Shown one piece after another: positions 55,711-63,746 of a stretch of 64,000 nt of DNA. This stretch comes from Chloroflexota bacterium. Lineage in GTDB: Bacteria > Chloroflexota > Limnocylindria > Limnocylindrales > CSP1-4. Location of the stretch: positions 1 to 64,000 of the forward strand of contig JAJYLZ010000002.1 of the NCBI GenBank assembly GCA_021787395.1. The letters run 5' to 3'. The position numbers were made by a program, and so were the translations under genes. The first letter of the stretch is position 1, and each line of letters begins with the position of its first letter. The notes under the pieces are model-generated. The model saw nothing but the letters and a program-made list of their open reading frames with translations. It was not told where the DNA came from and searched no databases.

Positions 55711-56909
55711 GCCGAACGCTCCCGGGCGACCTGCTCGCTTCGCTTCCAGGAGTAGATGCGGCGCTCGGCCCGAAGCCGCAGGAGGAATTGGCGTAGCACG
55801 AAGTAGACGGCGATCGCGGCCACGAAGGCGAGGCCCGGAAGGGGCAACGCTTGCCGCAAGACGAGCACGGTCGTGGCGATACCGATCAGCAAGCCGCTGA
55901 TTGACTCCAATAGCTGGGTGGGTATCCGCCGGGCACCGATTCGGCGATCCGACGACCAGATGCCGAACCTGGAACTTGTGCAGCGGCCGGCGCAGCATCC
56001 GGTGAAGAAGCAGCCAAGGCGCCCGACGGCGACCGCGAAGAACAGGCCCGGGGAGACGGCGTCGAGATACGGTCCGATGGGCAAGGCGACGGCCGCGAGC
56101 GCGGAGACTGCCACGGCCGGCGCGACGAGGAGGAACCCGTCGACGGACCAACCTCCGGCCAGTGACTGCCGCCAGGGTCCGGGATGCAGAACCGCATACC
56201 AGACCTTCGCCGCGACCAGGCCCACGACCAGCGCAAGCAGCGAGACGACCAGAGAGCTCGCTACCGAGAGGTTCTCCTGTCCGGCGATCACAGCTTGTGT
56301 GAGGAGGGCGACGAGGATGCCGAGGGCGCCCAGGGCTGGGAAGCTGCCGGGGAAGACCGCCGGGATGCGAGCGAGCCGAGCCGGCAACGCCCACCGAGTC
56401 TTCACGGGGCCGTCGGGGGCCGTCATCAGGGCCCAACTGCGCCACGACCACTGCGCGCGAGGCGGTGACTCGCTCGCCTTTCGCCATGGATCGGAATGCC
56501 CATGTCCCCGGGAAACCCCGGGTCGCGTCAGTTCTGCCGCGACGGTCCAGTCGCCCGGCTCGAGTCCGTAGACCCATGAGCTGATCGACACGCGACCGCT
56601 GCCGGGCACAATGCCGTCGATCGCCTCCTCGTGCACGAAGGTGTCTTGCGATCGAGGGCTGCCACGGGTTCCGGCACGACGTCCGATCAGCCGGATCTTC
56701 GCAGAGTACGGATCACCCTCCTCTCCGGAGTCGAACCAGTGGCTGACGACCAGCGCCTCCGGCTCGTTGGTCCCGGGCGTCGCCTGGGGTTCGGTTGTCG
56801 ATCGCCGATCCGCAGTCAACTGCCCGGGATCCGGCGGACGCTCCCGCGACGTCCGTCTGGACCGAGCTCGGGCGGCGCGACGATCAACGACAGCAATCCG
56901 TCTTGCCAC
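55707..56909 (-). CDS. Lgt-like membrane protein with cysteine-rich core and N-terminal soluble domain
   Basis: A 400-residue protein. The first 170 residues are soluble and Arg/Ser-rich with a beta-strand region (ISSWVYGLEPGDWTVAAEL), as in Ig-like folds. Residues about 185-390 form seven helices of the prolipoprotein diacylglyceryl transferase family, with AVGRLGCFFTGCCAGRC where classic Lgt has GRIGNFINGE-type residues. The loss of the Asn/Glu residues and gain of four cysteines suggests a role other than lipoprotein modification. It is coupled to the DUF2933 gene 3 bases upstream. Confidence 0.75.
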   Translation of the reverse strand: MARRIAVVDRRAARARSRRTSRERPPDPGQLTADRRSTTEPQATPGTNEPEALVVSHWFDSGEEGDPYSAKIRLIGRRAGTRGSPRSQDTFVHEEAIDGIVPGSGRVSISSWVYGLEPGDWTVAAELTRPGVSRGHGHSDPWRKASESPPRAQWSWRSWALMTAPDGPVKTRWALPARLARIPAVFPGSFPALGALGILVALLTQAVIAGQENLSVASSLVVSLLALVVGLVAAKVWYAVLHPGPWRQSLAGGWSVDGFLLVAPAVAVSALAAVALPIGPYLDAVSPGLFFAVAVGRLGCFFTGCCAGRCTSSRFGIWSSDRRIGARRIPTQLLESISGLLIGIATTVLVLRQALPLPGLAFVAAIAVYFVLRQFLLRLRAERRIYSWKRSEQVARERSA

Positions 56910-56912
56910 CGG

Positions 56913-57230
56913 TCATCCACCTTCCTGCCGGCGCATCTGGTGGACGCCGGCGGTCTCGGCTGCGGCGAGATCGCGCTCGATATGGCGTTGGCGCTCGGCG
57001 AGCTCAGCCAGTTCCGCCCGCATCGAGTCGACGCTCGCGGGCGGGGCAGCGGGAGTCGCGGCTCGACCCATCGCGACGGCCATGACGACCATCGCGACCG
57101 GACACGCTGTAAGGAGCAGGAGGGGCAACGCGGCACCAAGCGCCCGAGGCGCGAGGATGGCCGTCCCAAGGGCGATGACACCGAGAACGGCGAGGACCCG
57201 GCGGTCGAGGCAGTAGCGGAGGCTGCTCAT
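56913..57230 (-). CDS. DUF2933-like small membrane protein
   Basis: A 105-residue protein with two membrane helices (VLAVLGVIALGTAILAP; LPLLLLTACPVAMVVMAVAMG) followed by a coiled-coil tail (ELAELAERQRHIERDLAAAE). The CPVAM segment after LLLL matches the DUF2933 pattern common beside copper and cytochrome genes. GGAGAG precedes the ATG. It is divergent from blaI. Confidence 0.78.
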   Translation of the reverse strand: MSSLRYCLDRRVLAVLGVIALGTAILAPRALGAALPLLLLTACPVAMVVMAVAMGRAATPAAPPASVDSMRAELAELAERQRHIERDLAAAETAGVHQMRRQEGG

Positions 57231-57292
57231 CGGTCTCTCCTGCAGGAGTGGCTACCCGACCGGGGGGAGGGCCGGGCAGCCCAGTGCATAGT

Positions 57293-57336
57293 ACTACGCC
57301 TCTTGTAGTTGATATCGACGACAGGTCTTGTAGTAC
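57293..57336. promoter_or_regulatory. blaI promoter with two BlaI-like dyads
   Basis: ACTAC-N7-GTAGT (57293-57309) and ACGAC-N7-GTAGT (57318-57334) lie 25 bp apart. A promoter TTGATA (57309-57314), 16-base spacer, TAGTAC (57331-57336) runs through them: the first dyad touches the -35 box and the second overlaps the -10 box. Repression by BlaI of its own promoter is the natural reading. Confidence 0.75.
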
Positions 57337-57346
57337 GATCGCGTCG

Positions 57347-57730
57347 ATGGAAACTACTTCGCTTGGACCGCTGGAACAGCGCGTCATGGAGCACTTGTGG
57401 CATGTGGGTCCCGCCACCGTCGGCGAGGTCCTCGAGGCCCTCAACGCTGCGACGAAGCGAAAGCTGGCCTACACGACCGTCCTGACCATCCTTGTCCGCC
57501 TGGGCGAGAAGAGCTACGTCACTCGCACCCGGGAGGGTCGCCTCTTCCGTTACGCGGCCGCGTTCGCAGAGGATGACCTCGCAGCGGAGATCGGTCGTCG
57601 CGAACTCCGGCGGCTCATCGAACGCCACGGTTTGAGCACCCTGGCCGGTTTCGCGGCCGACCTCGCCGGGGCCGACGCAGCCCTGGTGGTCCGTCTTCGC
57701 GCACTCGCGAACGAGCCGGCGGACTCCTAG
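57347..57730 (+). CDS. BlaI/MecI/CopY-family repressor
   Basis: A 127-residue winged-helix repressor (LGPLEQRVMEHLWHVGPATVGEVLEALN; LAYTTVLTILVRLGEKSYVTRTREGRLFRY). The cleavage and dimer region at the C-terminus is of normal length. The ATG at 57347 follows the operator by 13 bases. The M56 protease gene follows after 3 bases, the standard BlaI-BlaR pairing. Confidence 0.94.
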   Translation: METTSLGPLEQRVMEHLWHVGPATVGEVLEALNAATKRKLAYTTVLTILVRLGEKSYVTRTREGRLFRYAAAFAEDDLAAEIGRRELRRLIERHGLSTLAGFAADLAGADAALVVRLRALANEPADS

Positions 57731-57733
57731 CCC

Positions 57734-58513
57734 ATGCGACCGCTCGTATGGGTGCCGATCCTGGGCGCGACCGCCGTCGCCGTCGCGTGCGTGCTCGTCG
57801 CGGTTGCAGGCGGAACGACCTGTGCCCCGGGCATGGCGGCAACGGTTTGCCTCGGCGGGCCGGTCAGCTCGATCCGCGACCTACTAGGGGTCGCGGTCGC
57901 CACGGGCGTGATCGCTGGCGTCCTTCTCGCCGCATCGATCGTGTCGCAGGCGCGCCGCCATCGACGGTTGTCCACCGTTCTCGACCGGGCGGCGAGCCCC
58001 GCCCGGCTGGCCGATCAGGAAGTCCGTCTCGTACCCGGTCTCGGGGCGCCGCATGTCGCGGGGTTGGCTCATCCGCGGATCTATTGCCCGGCGGATCTCG
58101 CTGATCGCCTGGACGAAAGTGAGCTACGGGCCGTCCTCCTCCACGAGCGCCACCATCAGCTCGCGCACGCGTCCGCGCGGCTGGTCGTTCTCGCGGCAAT
58201 CCTGCCCGCTGTTGGGCGTCTCGAGGCCGGCCGGCGCTGGGTCGAGCGTCGTCGGGCGGCCCTCGAGATCGCGGCCGACGTGCACGCGCTCGGGGCCGGT
58301 GCCAGTCGAGCGGAGCTCGCCCGCGCGCTGCTCAAGCTCGGGTCGGCGAGTCTGGACGTCAGTCTGCCGAGCTACTCGTCGGCCTCGGAGCTGCGTCTGC
58401 GCCATCTGACCGGAGAGACGATCCCAGCCAGCCGAGGACCGGACTCACTCGCGCCGGTCGTCCTCCCCGTCGTGGCGTTCGCCGCCTGCCTCGTCTGGCG
58501 CCTGATGGCCTGA
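57734..58513 (+). CDS. M56 (BlaR1/MecR1-like) membrane metalloprotease without sensor domain
   Basis: A 259-residue protein: two N-terminal helices, a cytoplasmic zinc-protease domain with the HExxH motif in LLHERHHQLAH, and a further helix at the C-terminus (LAPVVLPVVAFAACLVW). No penicillin-binding sensor domain is present. It should cleave BlaI on an unknown membrane or redox signal. Confidence 0.9.
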   Translation: MRPLVWVPILGATAVAVACVLVAVAGGTTCAPGMAATVCLGGPVSSIRDLLGVAVATGVIAGVLLAASIVSQARRHRRLSTVLDRAASPARLADQEVRLVPGLGAPHVAGLAHPRIYCPADLADRLDESELRAVLLHERHHQLAHASARLVVLAAILPAVGRLEAGRRWVERRRAALEIAADVHALGAGASRAELARALLKLGSASLDVSLPSYSSASELRLRHLTGETIPASRGPDSLAPVVLPVVAFAACLVWRLMA

Positions 58514-58519
58514 TCGAGC

Positions 58520-59148
58520 CCGTCCAGCGAGCGCGTCGACGGCTGTCGGACCTGCTCGGCGCCTCCGCCGACCCCGGTAGGGCGGTCGGATTGCCAACCC
58601 CACCGGGGCTTGGTGGGCGCTAACGAAGTCACGCGATGGATCCTGGCCCGCGGTGTCCAGATGATCAGCGCAAGGGCATAGCTCACGGCGCCGCCCAGAA
58701 GGCTGATCCCGAGATGGACTGGCTGCATGATGTGGAGGACGAGCCGGAGGACGTAGGTCGATGCGAGGCCGGTCACCGCGCCGATCAGCGCGTACTCCCA
58801 GGTCTCGCTCTCGGGCCCGAAACCCGTCACGCCCCGCACCTGACCCGCGCAGGTCCCAGCCTTCGACCCACCAGCGGTGTCCGGCGATCAGCGCTCCGAC
58901 CGCGCCGGAGCCGAGGGCGAGGACCGACCAGATCGCGAGCGTGGAGCCGCCTGGCTGCTGCGCGAGCGCCAGCATTCCGAGGAGGGATAAGCGACTCCCC
59001 AGGCCCGCAGCGCCGATCCCAGATCGGCCCACACGACCTGGCCATCGGGCGTGCCGGCCGGATGGCGGCCGCCGACATGTCGCAACCAGAGCCACCCGAT
59101 GAGCGCAAGCGAACCGAACGCCAGATCGGCGATGACGAACGATGGCAT
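58520..59148 (-). pseudogene. Multi-helix membrane protein split over three frames
   Basis: Hydrophobic helices continue smoothly over three frames: SFVIADLAFGSLALIGWLWL (from ATG 59148), then RLSLLGMLALAQQ and LAIWSVLALGSGAVGALIAG, then YALIGAVTGLASTYVLRLVL and ISLLGGAVSYALALIIW. The first shift lies at a C4 run (58996-58999), the second near 58850. The 3' boundary is approximate because the last frame runs antisense into the protease gene. Family unknown; either decayed or affected by sequence error. Confidence 0.6.
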
Positions 59149-59187
59149 CGGGCTCGGTCGACCCTGCGGCGTGGTGCCGTGCAATCT

Positions 59188-59204
59188 ACTACACTCGCCT
59201 TAGT
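59188..59204. promoter_or_regulatory. BlaI-like dyad at the thioredoxin/DsbD-like operon
   Basis: ACTAC-N7-TTAGT, one base from ACTAC-N7-GTAGT. It lies between the divergent broken membrane gene (start 59148) and the thioredoxin-like gene (start 59249) and overlaps a TACACT -10-like box (59190-59195). Confidence 0.65.
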
Positions 59205-59248
59205 AGGTCGTGGCCGACGATGTGCCGGACCAGACGAGAGGGTAAGAA

Positions 59249-59551
59249 GTGGCCGACCAGCGTCCCCCAATCAGCCGCGAGCATGCGGTTCTTGAGTACG
59301 TCAGCACGTCAGGTTGCTCGGACTGCCGGTCTTTCGAGGGGCTCCTTGAGAGGGTGCATCCGGACTACCCGTGGATCGAGGTGCGGGCCGTCGCGGCCGA
59401 CTCGACGAGGGGCATGGACTTGTCGATCGGACGAGGGATCCTGCGCTTCCCGGTCATCGTCTTCGACGACGACGTCATCGCCGTCGAGTCCATCGCCGAG
59501 GCGGACCTTCGCTCGGTGCTGGGGCGTGAACGGGCGGACCCAGCCTCTTGA
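59249..59551 (+). CDS. Thioredoxin-like protein with CSDC motif
   Basis: A 100-residue glutaredoxin/thioredoxin-fold protein: VLEYVSTSGCSDCRSFEGLLE (active site CSDC) and the cis-proline region FPVIVFDDDV. No signal peptide, so cytoplasmic. GTG start has GAGGG upstream. Its TGA overlaps the TTG of the DsbD-like gene, suggesting it supplies reductant to that membrane protein. Confidence 0.82.
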   Translation: MADQRPPISREHAVLEYVSTSGCSDCRSFEGLLERVHPDYPWIEVRAVAADSTRGMDLSIGRGILRFPVIVFDDDVIAVESIAEADLRSVLGRERADPAS

Positions 59552-60432
59552 ACGAGTTCGTCGTCGGGTCGACCATCCTGGCCGGATTCGTCGGCGGGAT
59601 GGTCGCGCTGCTGGCCCCATGCTGCGTGACGGTCCTGCTGCCGGCGTACTTCGCCGCGGCATTCACCAGCGTCATCACGCTCGTCCGGATGACCTTCGTG
59701 TTTGCGGCCGGGATCGCCGTCGTCATCCTGCCGATCGCGCTCGGTCTGGCGGCCCTCGGACAGCTGTTCACGCGATTCCACCCACTGCTCTTCGGGACCG
59801 GGGGGCTGTTCCTCCTTGCCCTGGGGGTCATGACGCTCCGCGGCCGGGGGTTCGAGCTGCCCTTCGGCCACGCGCCGACGTTCGCCGAGCGACCGGGCCT
59901 GTCGATCTTCGCGCTCGGGCTGTTCTCGGGCGCAGCCAGCTCGTGCTGTGCGCCCGTGCTGATCGGCGTCCTGACCCTGACCGCGCTGACGAGCTCCTTC
60001 GTCGGCGCCCTGGCGGTCGCCCTGGCGTACGTCTTCGGGATGGTCTTTCCCCTGTTCGTGCTCGCCCTGGCGGGTGACCGCTTCGGCTGGATGCGCAGTC
60101 GCGCCGTCCGCGGAACGACGGTGCACTTCAGGATCCTGGGCCGCGCCTACGCCGTGCACAGCACGAACCTCATCGGTGGATCGCTCTTCCTGGTGATGGG
60201 CGTGCTCATGCTCGTCCTGGCCGCAACCGGCACCGAGGTCCTCGCCTTCCCGGGCCAGGCCGAGCTGAGTGCCGGTCTGCATCAGATGAGTGACGCGTTC
60301 CTGATCGCCGTCAACGGCCTCCCGGCGCTGGTCCTGTCGGCGCTGCTGGCCGTGTTCGCCATCTACCTCGTTCGCCGGGCTCGCCGACGGCCCAGCATCA
60401 CCTCCGAGGAGATCGTCGATGACCCGTCCTGA
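59548..60432 (+). CDS. CcdA/DsbD-like thiol transporter with double-cysteine motifs
   Basis: A 294-residue membrane protein with six or more helices. The reactive cysteines are in VALLAPCCVTVLLPAYF and GAASSCCAPVLIGVLTL, two CC pairs in place of the single Cys of CcdA. A TTG start overlaps the thioredoxin-like stop. With the downstream peroxiredoxin it forms an electron path from cytoplasm to the cell surface. Confidence 0.85.
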   Translation: MNEFVVGSTILAGFVGGMVALLAPCCVTVLLPAYFAAAFTSVITLVRMTFVFAAGIAVVILPIALGLAALGQLFTRFHPLLFGTGGLFLLALGVMTLRGRGFELPFGHAPTFAERPGLSIFALGLFSGAASSCCAPVLIGVLTLTALTSSFVGALAVALAYVFGMVFPLFVLALAGDRFGWMRSRAVRGTTVHFRILGRAYAVHSTNLIGGSLFLVMGVLMLVLAATGTEVLAFPGQAELSAGLHQMSDAFLIAVNGLPALVLSALLAVFAIYLVRRARRRPSITSEEIVDDPS

Positions 60433-61099
60433 GGCGCGCCCGGCCGCATCGCGCTCCAAGAGCAAACAGACGTCGGCTGTGCCGGCGCGGCGTTCCCGGG
60501 TGCCCATCCCCCTGCTGCTCGGGATCGTGGCCATCGGGGTACTCGTCGTCGGGATCGCCGCTCGCAACACCTTGACCGGCGCCGACAAGCAGGGGGTCTC
60601 GTACGAGGTCGGCCGTCCAGGACCGGGCGACGTTGCTCCGGACTTCTCGTTGGCCAACGCCGACGGCACCCCGTTCCACTTCGCGGACCTCCACGGCAAG
60701 CAGGTTCTGCTCTACTTTCACGAAGGGCTAGGCTGCGATCCGTGCTGGCGTCAGATCGACTCGATCCAGGCCGACCTGGCTCGCTTCAAAGGTCTCGGGA
60801 TCGACCAGGTCGTGGCGATCTCGGCCGACCCGGCCACGGCGCAGGGCCAGCGGGCCAAGCGCACGAGCATCACGATCCCGACCCTGGCCGATCCGGACCG
60901 TGCCGTGTCGGGCGCCTACGGCACGCTGGCCTACGGGATGATGAACGGCGCCCTACCGGGCCACACATTCGTCCTCGTCGGTCCCGACGGCAAGATCCGC
61001 TGGCGCGCTGACTACGGCGGCGCACCGAACTACACGATGTTTGTCGCCGATGAGACCTTGCTAGCAGAACTCCGGCGGGCGCTCGGCATCTCGGGATGA
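60419..61099 (+). CDS. Membrane-anchored peroxiredoxin/redoxin
   Basis: A 226-residue protein: N-terminal anchor (PLLLGIVAIGVLVVGIAA), then an AhpC/TSA-type redoxin fold with GDVAPDFSLANADG, LYFHEGLGCDPCWRQ (CDPC) and VVAISADPATAQ. It faces the outside and may reduce peroxides or partner disulfides using the DsbD-like protein it overlaps by 14 bases. Confidence 0.9.
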   Translation: MTRPEARPAASRSKSKQTSAVPARRSRVPIPLLLGIVAIGVLVVGIAARNTLTGADKQGVSYEVGRPGPGDVAPDFSLANADGTPFHFADLHGKQVLLYFHEGLGCDPCWRQIDSIQADLARFKGLGIDQVVAISADPATAQGQRAKRTSITIPTLADPDRAVSGAYGTLAYGMMNGALPGHTFVLVGPDGKIRWRADYGGAPNYTMFVADETLLAELRRALGISG

Positions 61100-61640
61100 C
61101 TGAAAGGTCATCGCCCTCGACTGACGAGGATCGCCAGGATCTGGGGCCCGCTCATCGCCGTGATCAGCTTCGTCTGCTCGATCGGCAACGTGCCACTGGC
61201 GGCCGTGTTGTGGAACGGCGGGATCAGTTTCGGTGGCGTGATGGCGTTCATCTTCGCCGACCTGATCATCCTGCCGATCCTGAGTATCTATCGCAAGTCC
61301 TACGGACTCCGGGATGACGGCGTTCCTTGCCGTCACGTTCTACGTGGCGATGGTCGGTGCGGCGTATGTCGTCGAGATCGTGTTCGGGGCCATCGGGCTC
61401 ATCCCCACCGAACGGAACGCGCTGGTCGTCGAGGCCGGCGTGACCCTGCACTACACGACGCTGCTCAACATCGTGTTCCTCACTCTGGCAGCGGTCCTCG
61501 TCGTCCGATTTCGCCGGAAGGGTGGGTCTGAGGTGCTCGCGATGATGGACATGAGCGCGGACGAGATGGCCGGCATTGGCGGCTGGGTGAACGCCCGCGC
61601 TCGGGGCCGATGGACGGTCCGCCGACCGACCCGGGCCCGA
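61100..61640 (+). pseudogene. 5'-truncated, frameshifted permease (COG0701/ArsP type)
   Basis: Reads PLIAVISFVCSIGNVPLAAVLW and GVMAFIFADLIILPILSIYRK, the second-half signature of COG0701 permeases (YraQ/ArsP), but the N-terminal half is missing: the frame is preceded by a stop at 61097. One extra G in GGG (61311-61313) shifts it into the frame FLAVTFYVAMVGAAYVVEI through VLVVRFRRKGGSEV. That second frame continues without a stop into CopC-CopD. Confidence 0.75.
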
Positions 61641-61643
61641 CGA

Positions 61644-63746
61644 ATGAGCGAGGGGCCACCCCGATGGCGCTTCCGTGTCCTTGGGGTTCTCGTCGTGGGC
61701 ATGCTCCTTCTCGGGGCGCCGGCGCCGACCCTGGCCCACGCAGAGCTTCTCCTCGCGTCGCCCGAACCCGGGACCGGCCTCGCCCAGGCACCCGCGGCCG
61801 TCGTGATCAAATTCACCGAGCCGCTCAACGTTGCATTGAGCCGGATCGAAGTGCTCGATGCCTCCGGCGCCGACGTTGGCCAGGGGCCGACATTGGAGGT
61901 CGCGGGCGATCCGCGAGCAGTGCGACGCCCGCTCGGGCTGCTCCCCACCGGCCAGTACACGGTCGCCTGGACGAGCGTTTCGGCGCTCGACGGCCACACC
62001 CTCAGGGGTACCTACTCGTTCGCGGTCGGGACAGCGGCCAATCCCGGGACGACGATCGCCGACAGCCCACTCGACTCCGAAGGACCTCTCGGGTTGGTCG
62101 GCCGATTCGCGGCCCTCGTGGCACTCGGCACCTGGCTGGCATCGGGCCTGCTTTGTCGTCCATCGCGAACAGCGGGTCTCGACCCCGCGAAGACGGCGCG
62201 CATCGCGCGCCTCGCCCCACTGATCGCCTTCGCCGGGACCGCGCTGTCGATGGTCTCCACGGCCTTCGTCGCGACCGGCTCGCTGAGCGCGATCGGCGGG
62301 GTGTTCGCCAGTCCGTCGGGCGAGGCGCGGCTGGTCGTCCTCGCGGCCACCGCACTAGGCGCCCTTATCGGCCCTCGGTTCCCACCTGTGGCGATCATTC
62401 TCGCCGGCCTGGCGATCTTAGCCGAGGCGGCCTCCGGTCACGCCGCGTCCTCGGTCATGCCGCCGATCGCAACGGCGTCCTTTGCCGTCCACCTCGCCGC
62501 GGTCGGCGTGTGGGTTTACGCGATCACCGCATCGCTCCTGGCCGCACCGGACCTGCGCCGCGCGCTCGGGACGTACACGCGATATGCCGTGACCGCTGCT
62601 GTGCTAACCGCCGCGACGGGCCTCGTCAACGCGGTCCTCGAGCTGGCCGATCCGGCCGACCTCGTCCAGACCGGGTACGGCCTCGTCCTGGTCGCCAAGT
62701 CCGTCGCGTTCGTCGCGATGGCGTCGTTCGGCTTCATCCACTTCATCTGGCGGCGGCAGCCGTCTACCACCGAACTGACGCTGCGGGGTCCGGTCCGCGC
62801 AGAGACTGGCGCGGCCCTCTTGGCCCTCGGCCTTGCGACCCTCCTCGTCGGGTTTCCGAACCCGCCGCGCGATGCCGAAGCCTCCGCCGCCAGCATCACC
62901 ACGACGGATCCTGTGCTGGCCGACCTTGGCGGGCGCGACGCGCTCTCGATCGCCGACGCGTCGGGACCGTTCATCGTCGGTCTGACGGTCCTACCGCCGC
63001 GGCCGGGGCCGGCCGAGGTCCGCGTCCAGGTCCTGGGCGTAGATGCTGGCGACGGCCTGCGCAACGCCCGCTTCACGGCGGGCTCAGGCGACGCCTCGGC
63101 AACGACCACGCTCGACGAGTCCTGTGGACTCGGCTGCTTCGCCGGCACAACGACCTTCGGGAAGGCCGGCGAATGGCACCTCGCCGTCTCGATCGACTCC
63201 AATCGCGGCCCGATCTCGATCGAGGCGTCCGCGGCCCTCCCGGCGCTTGACGGCTCGGAGGAACTCGCTCAGGCGCTGACCAGCGAAGAGGCACTGAAGT
63301 CCGCGGTCCTCACCGAGAGACTGCAAGGGGGCGGGAACGGGCCGACGATCGTCTCGACATACAAATTCCAGGCCCCTGACCGGGCCGAGATCACGGTCAA
63401 CGACTCGACCCAGATCCTCGCCGGCCTGGACCAGTTCCGGCGGACCGGCACGGGACCGTGGGTCGAGTCGGCGTTCCCGCCACCCGGCTTCAGCTGGCCG
63501 ACGGGTTACTACCGAGACTTCTGGGCGGGCGCGGCGGCGGTCCGCATCCTTGGCACGGACACGGTGGATGGTGTCCCCTCGACCATCATCGGCTTCGTCC
63601 GGCCCGACATCCCAGCCTGGTTCCGCATCTGGGTGGGGACGTCGGACGGGCTCCTCCGGCGCGCCGACATGCGCGCGGAGGGCCACATCATGAACCAGAC
63701 GTACGCTCAGCTGAACGGGCCGATCACGGTGCAGACGCCGCCGTAG
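61644..63746 (+). CDS. CopC-CopD copper resistance fusion (YcnJ-like)
   Basis: About 700 residues. Signal peptide (VLGVLVVGMLLLGAPAPTLA) then CopC domain beginning HAELLLASPEPG with ligand His at the mature N-terminus and ALDGHTLRGTYSF. Next are eight or so helices of a CopD domain (ASFAVHLAAVGVWVYAI; VAMASFGFIHFIW), followed by an outside C-terminal domain of about 260 residues (EESCGLGCFAG-like cysteine pair). It probably binds copper outside and passes it to or through the membrane. ATG 61644 is chosen; the frame is open further upstream into a permease remnant. Confidence 0.88.
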   Translation: MSEGPPRWRFRVLGVLVVGMLLLGAPAPTLAHAELLLASPEPGTGLAQAPAAVVIKFTEPLNVALSRIEVLDASGADVGQGPTLEVAGDPRAVRRPLGLLPTGQYTVAWTSVSALDGHTLRGTYSFAVGTAANPGTTIADSPLDSEGPLGLVGRFAALVALGTWLASGLLCRPSRTAGLDPAKTARIARLAPLIAFAGTALSMVSTAFVATGSLSAIGGVFASPSGEARLVVLAATALGALIGPRFPPVAIILAGLAILAEAASGHAASSVMPPIATASFAVHLAAVGVWVYAITASLLAAPDLRRALGTYTRYAVTAAVLTAATGLVNAVLELADPADLVQTGYGLVLVAKSVAFVAMASFGFIHFIWRRQPSTTELTLRGPVRAETGAALLALGLATLLVGFPNPPRDAEASAASITTTDPVLADLGGRDALSIADASGPFIVGLTVLPPRPGPAEVRVQVLGVDAGDGLRNARFTAGSGDASATTTLDESCGLGCFAGTTTFGKAGEWHLAVSIDSNRGPISIEASAALPALDGSEELAQALTSEEALKSAVLTERLQGGGNGPTIVSTYKFQAPDRAEITVNDSTQILAGLDQFRRTGTGPWVESAFPPPGFSWPTGYYRDFWAGAAAVRILGTDTVDGVPSTIIGFVRPDIPAWFRIWVGTSDGLLRRADMRAEGHIMNQTYAQLNGPITVQTPP

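Noticed and set aside
57734-58513. Interpretation of the BlaI/M56 pair as a beta-lactam resistance system
   Set aside because: The M56 protein lacks the penicillin-sensing domain and no beta-lactamase or resistant PBP is nearby; neighbours are copper and thiol genes.
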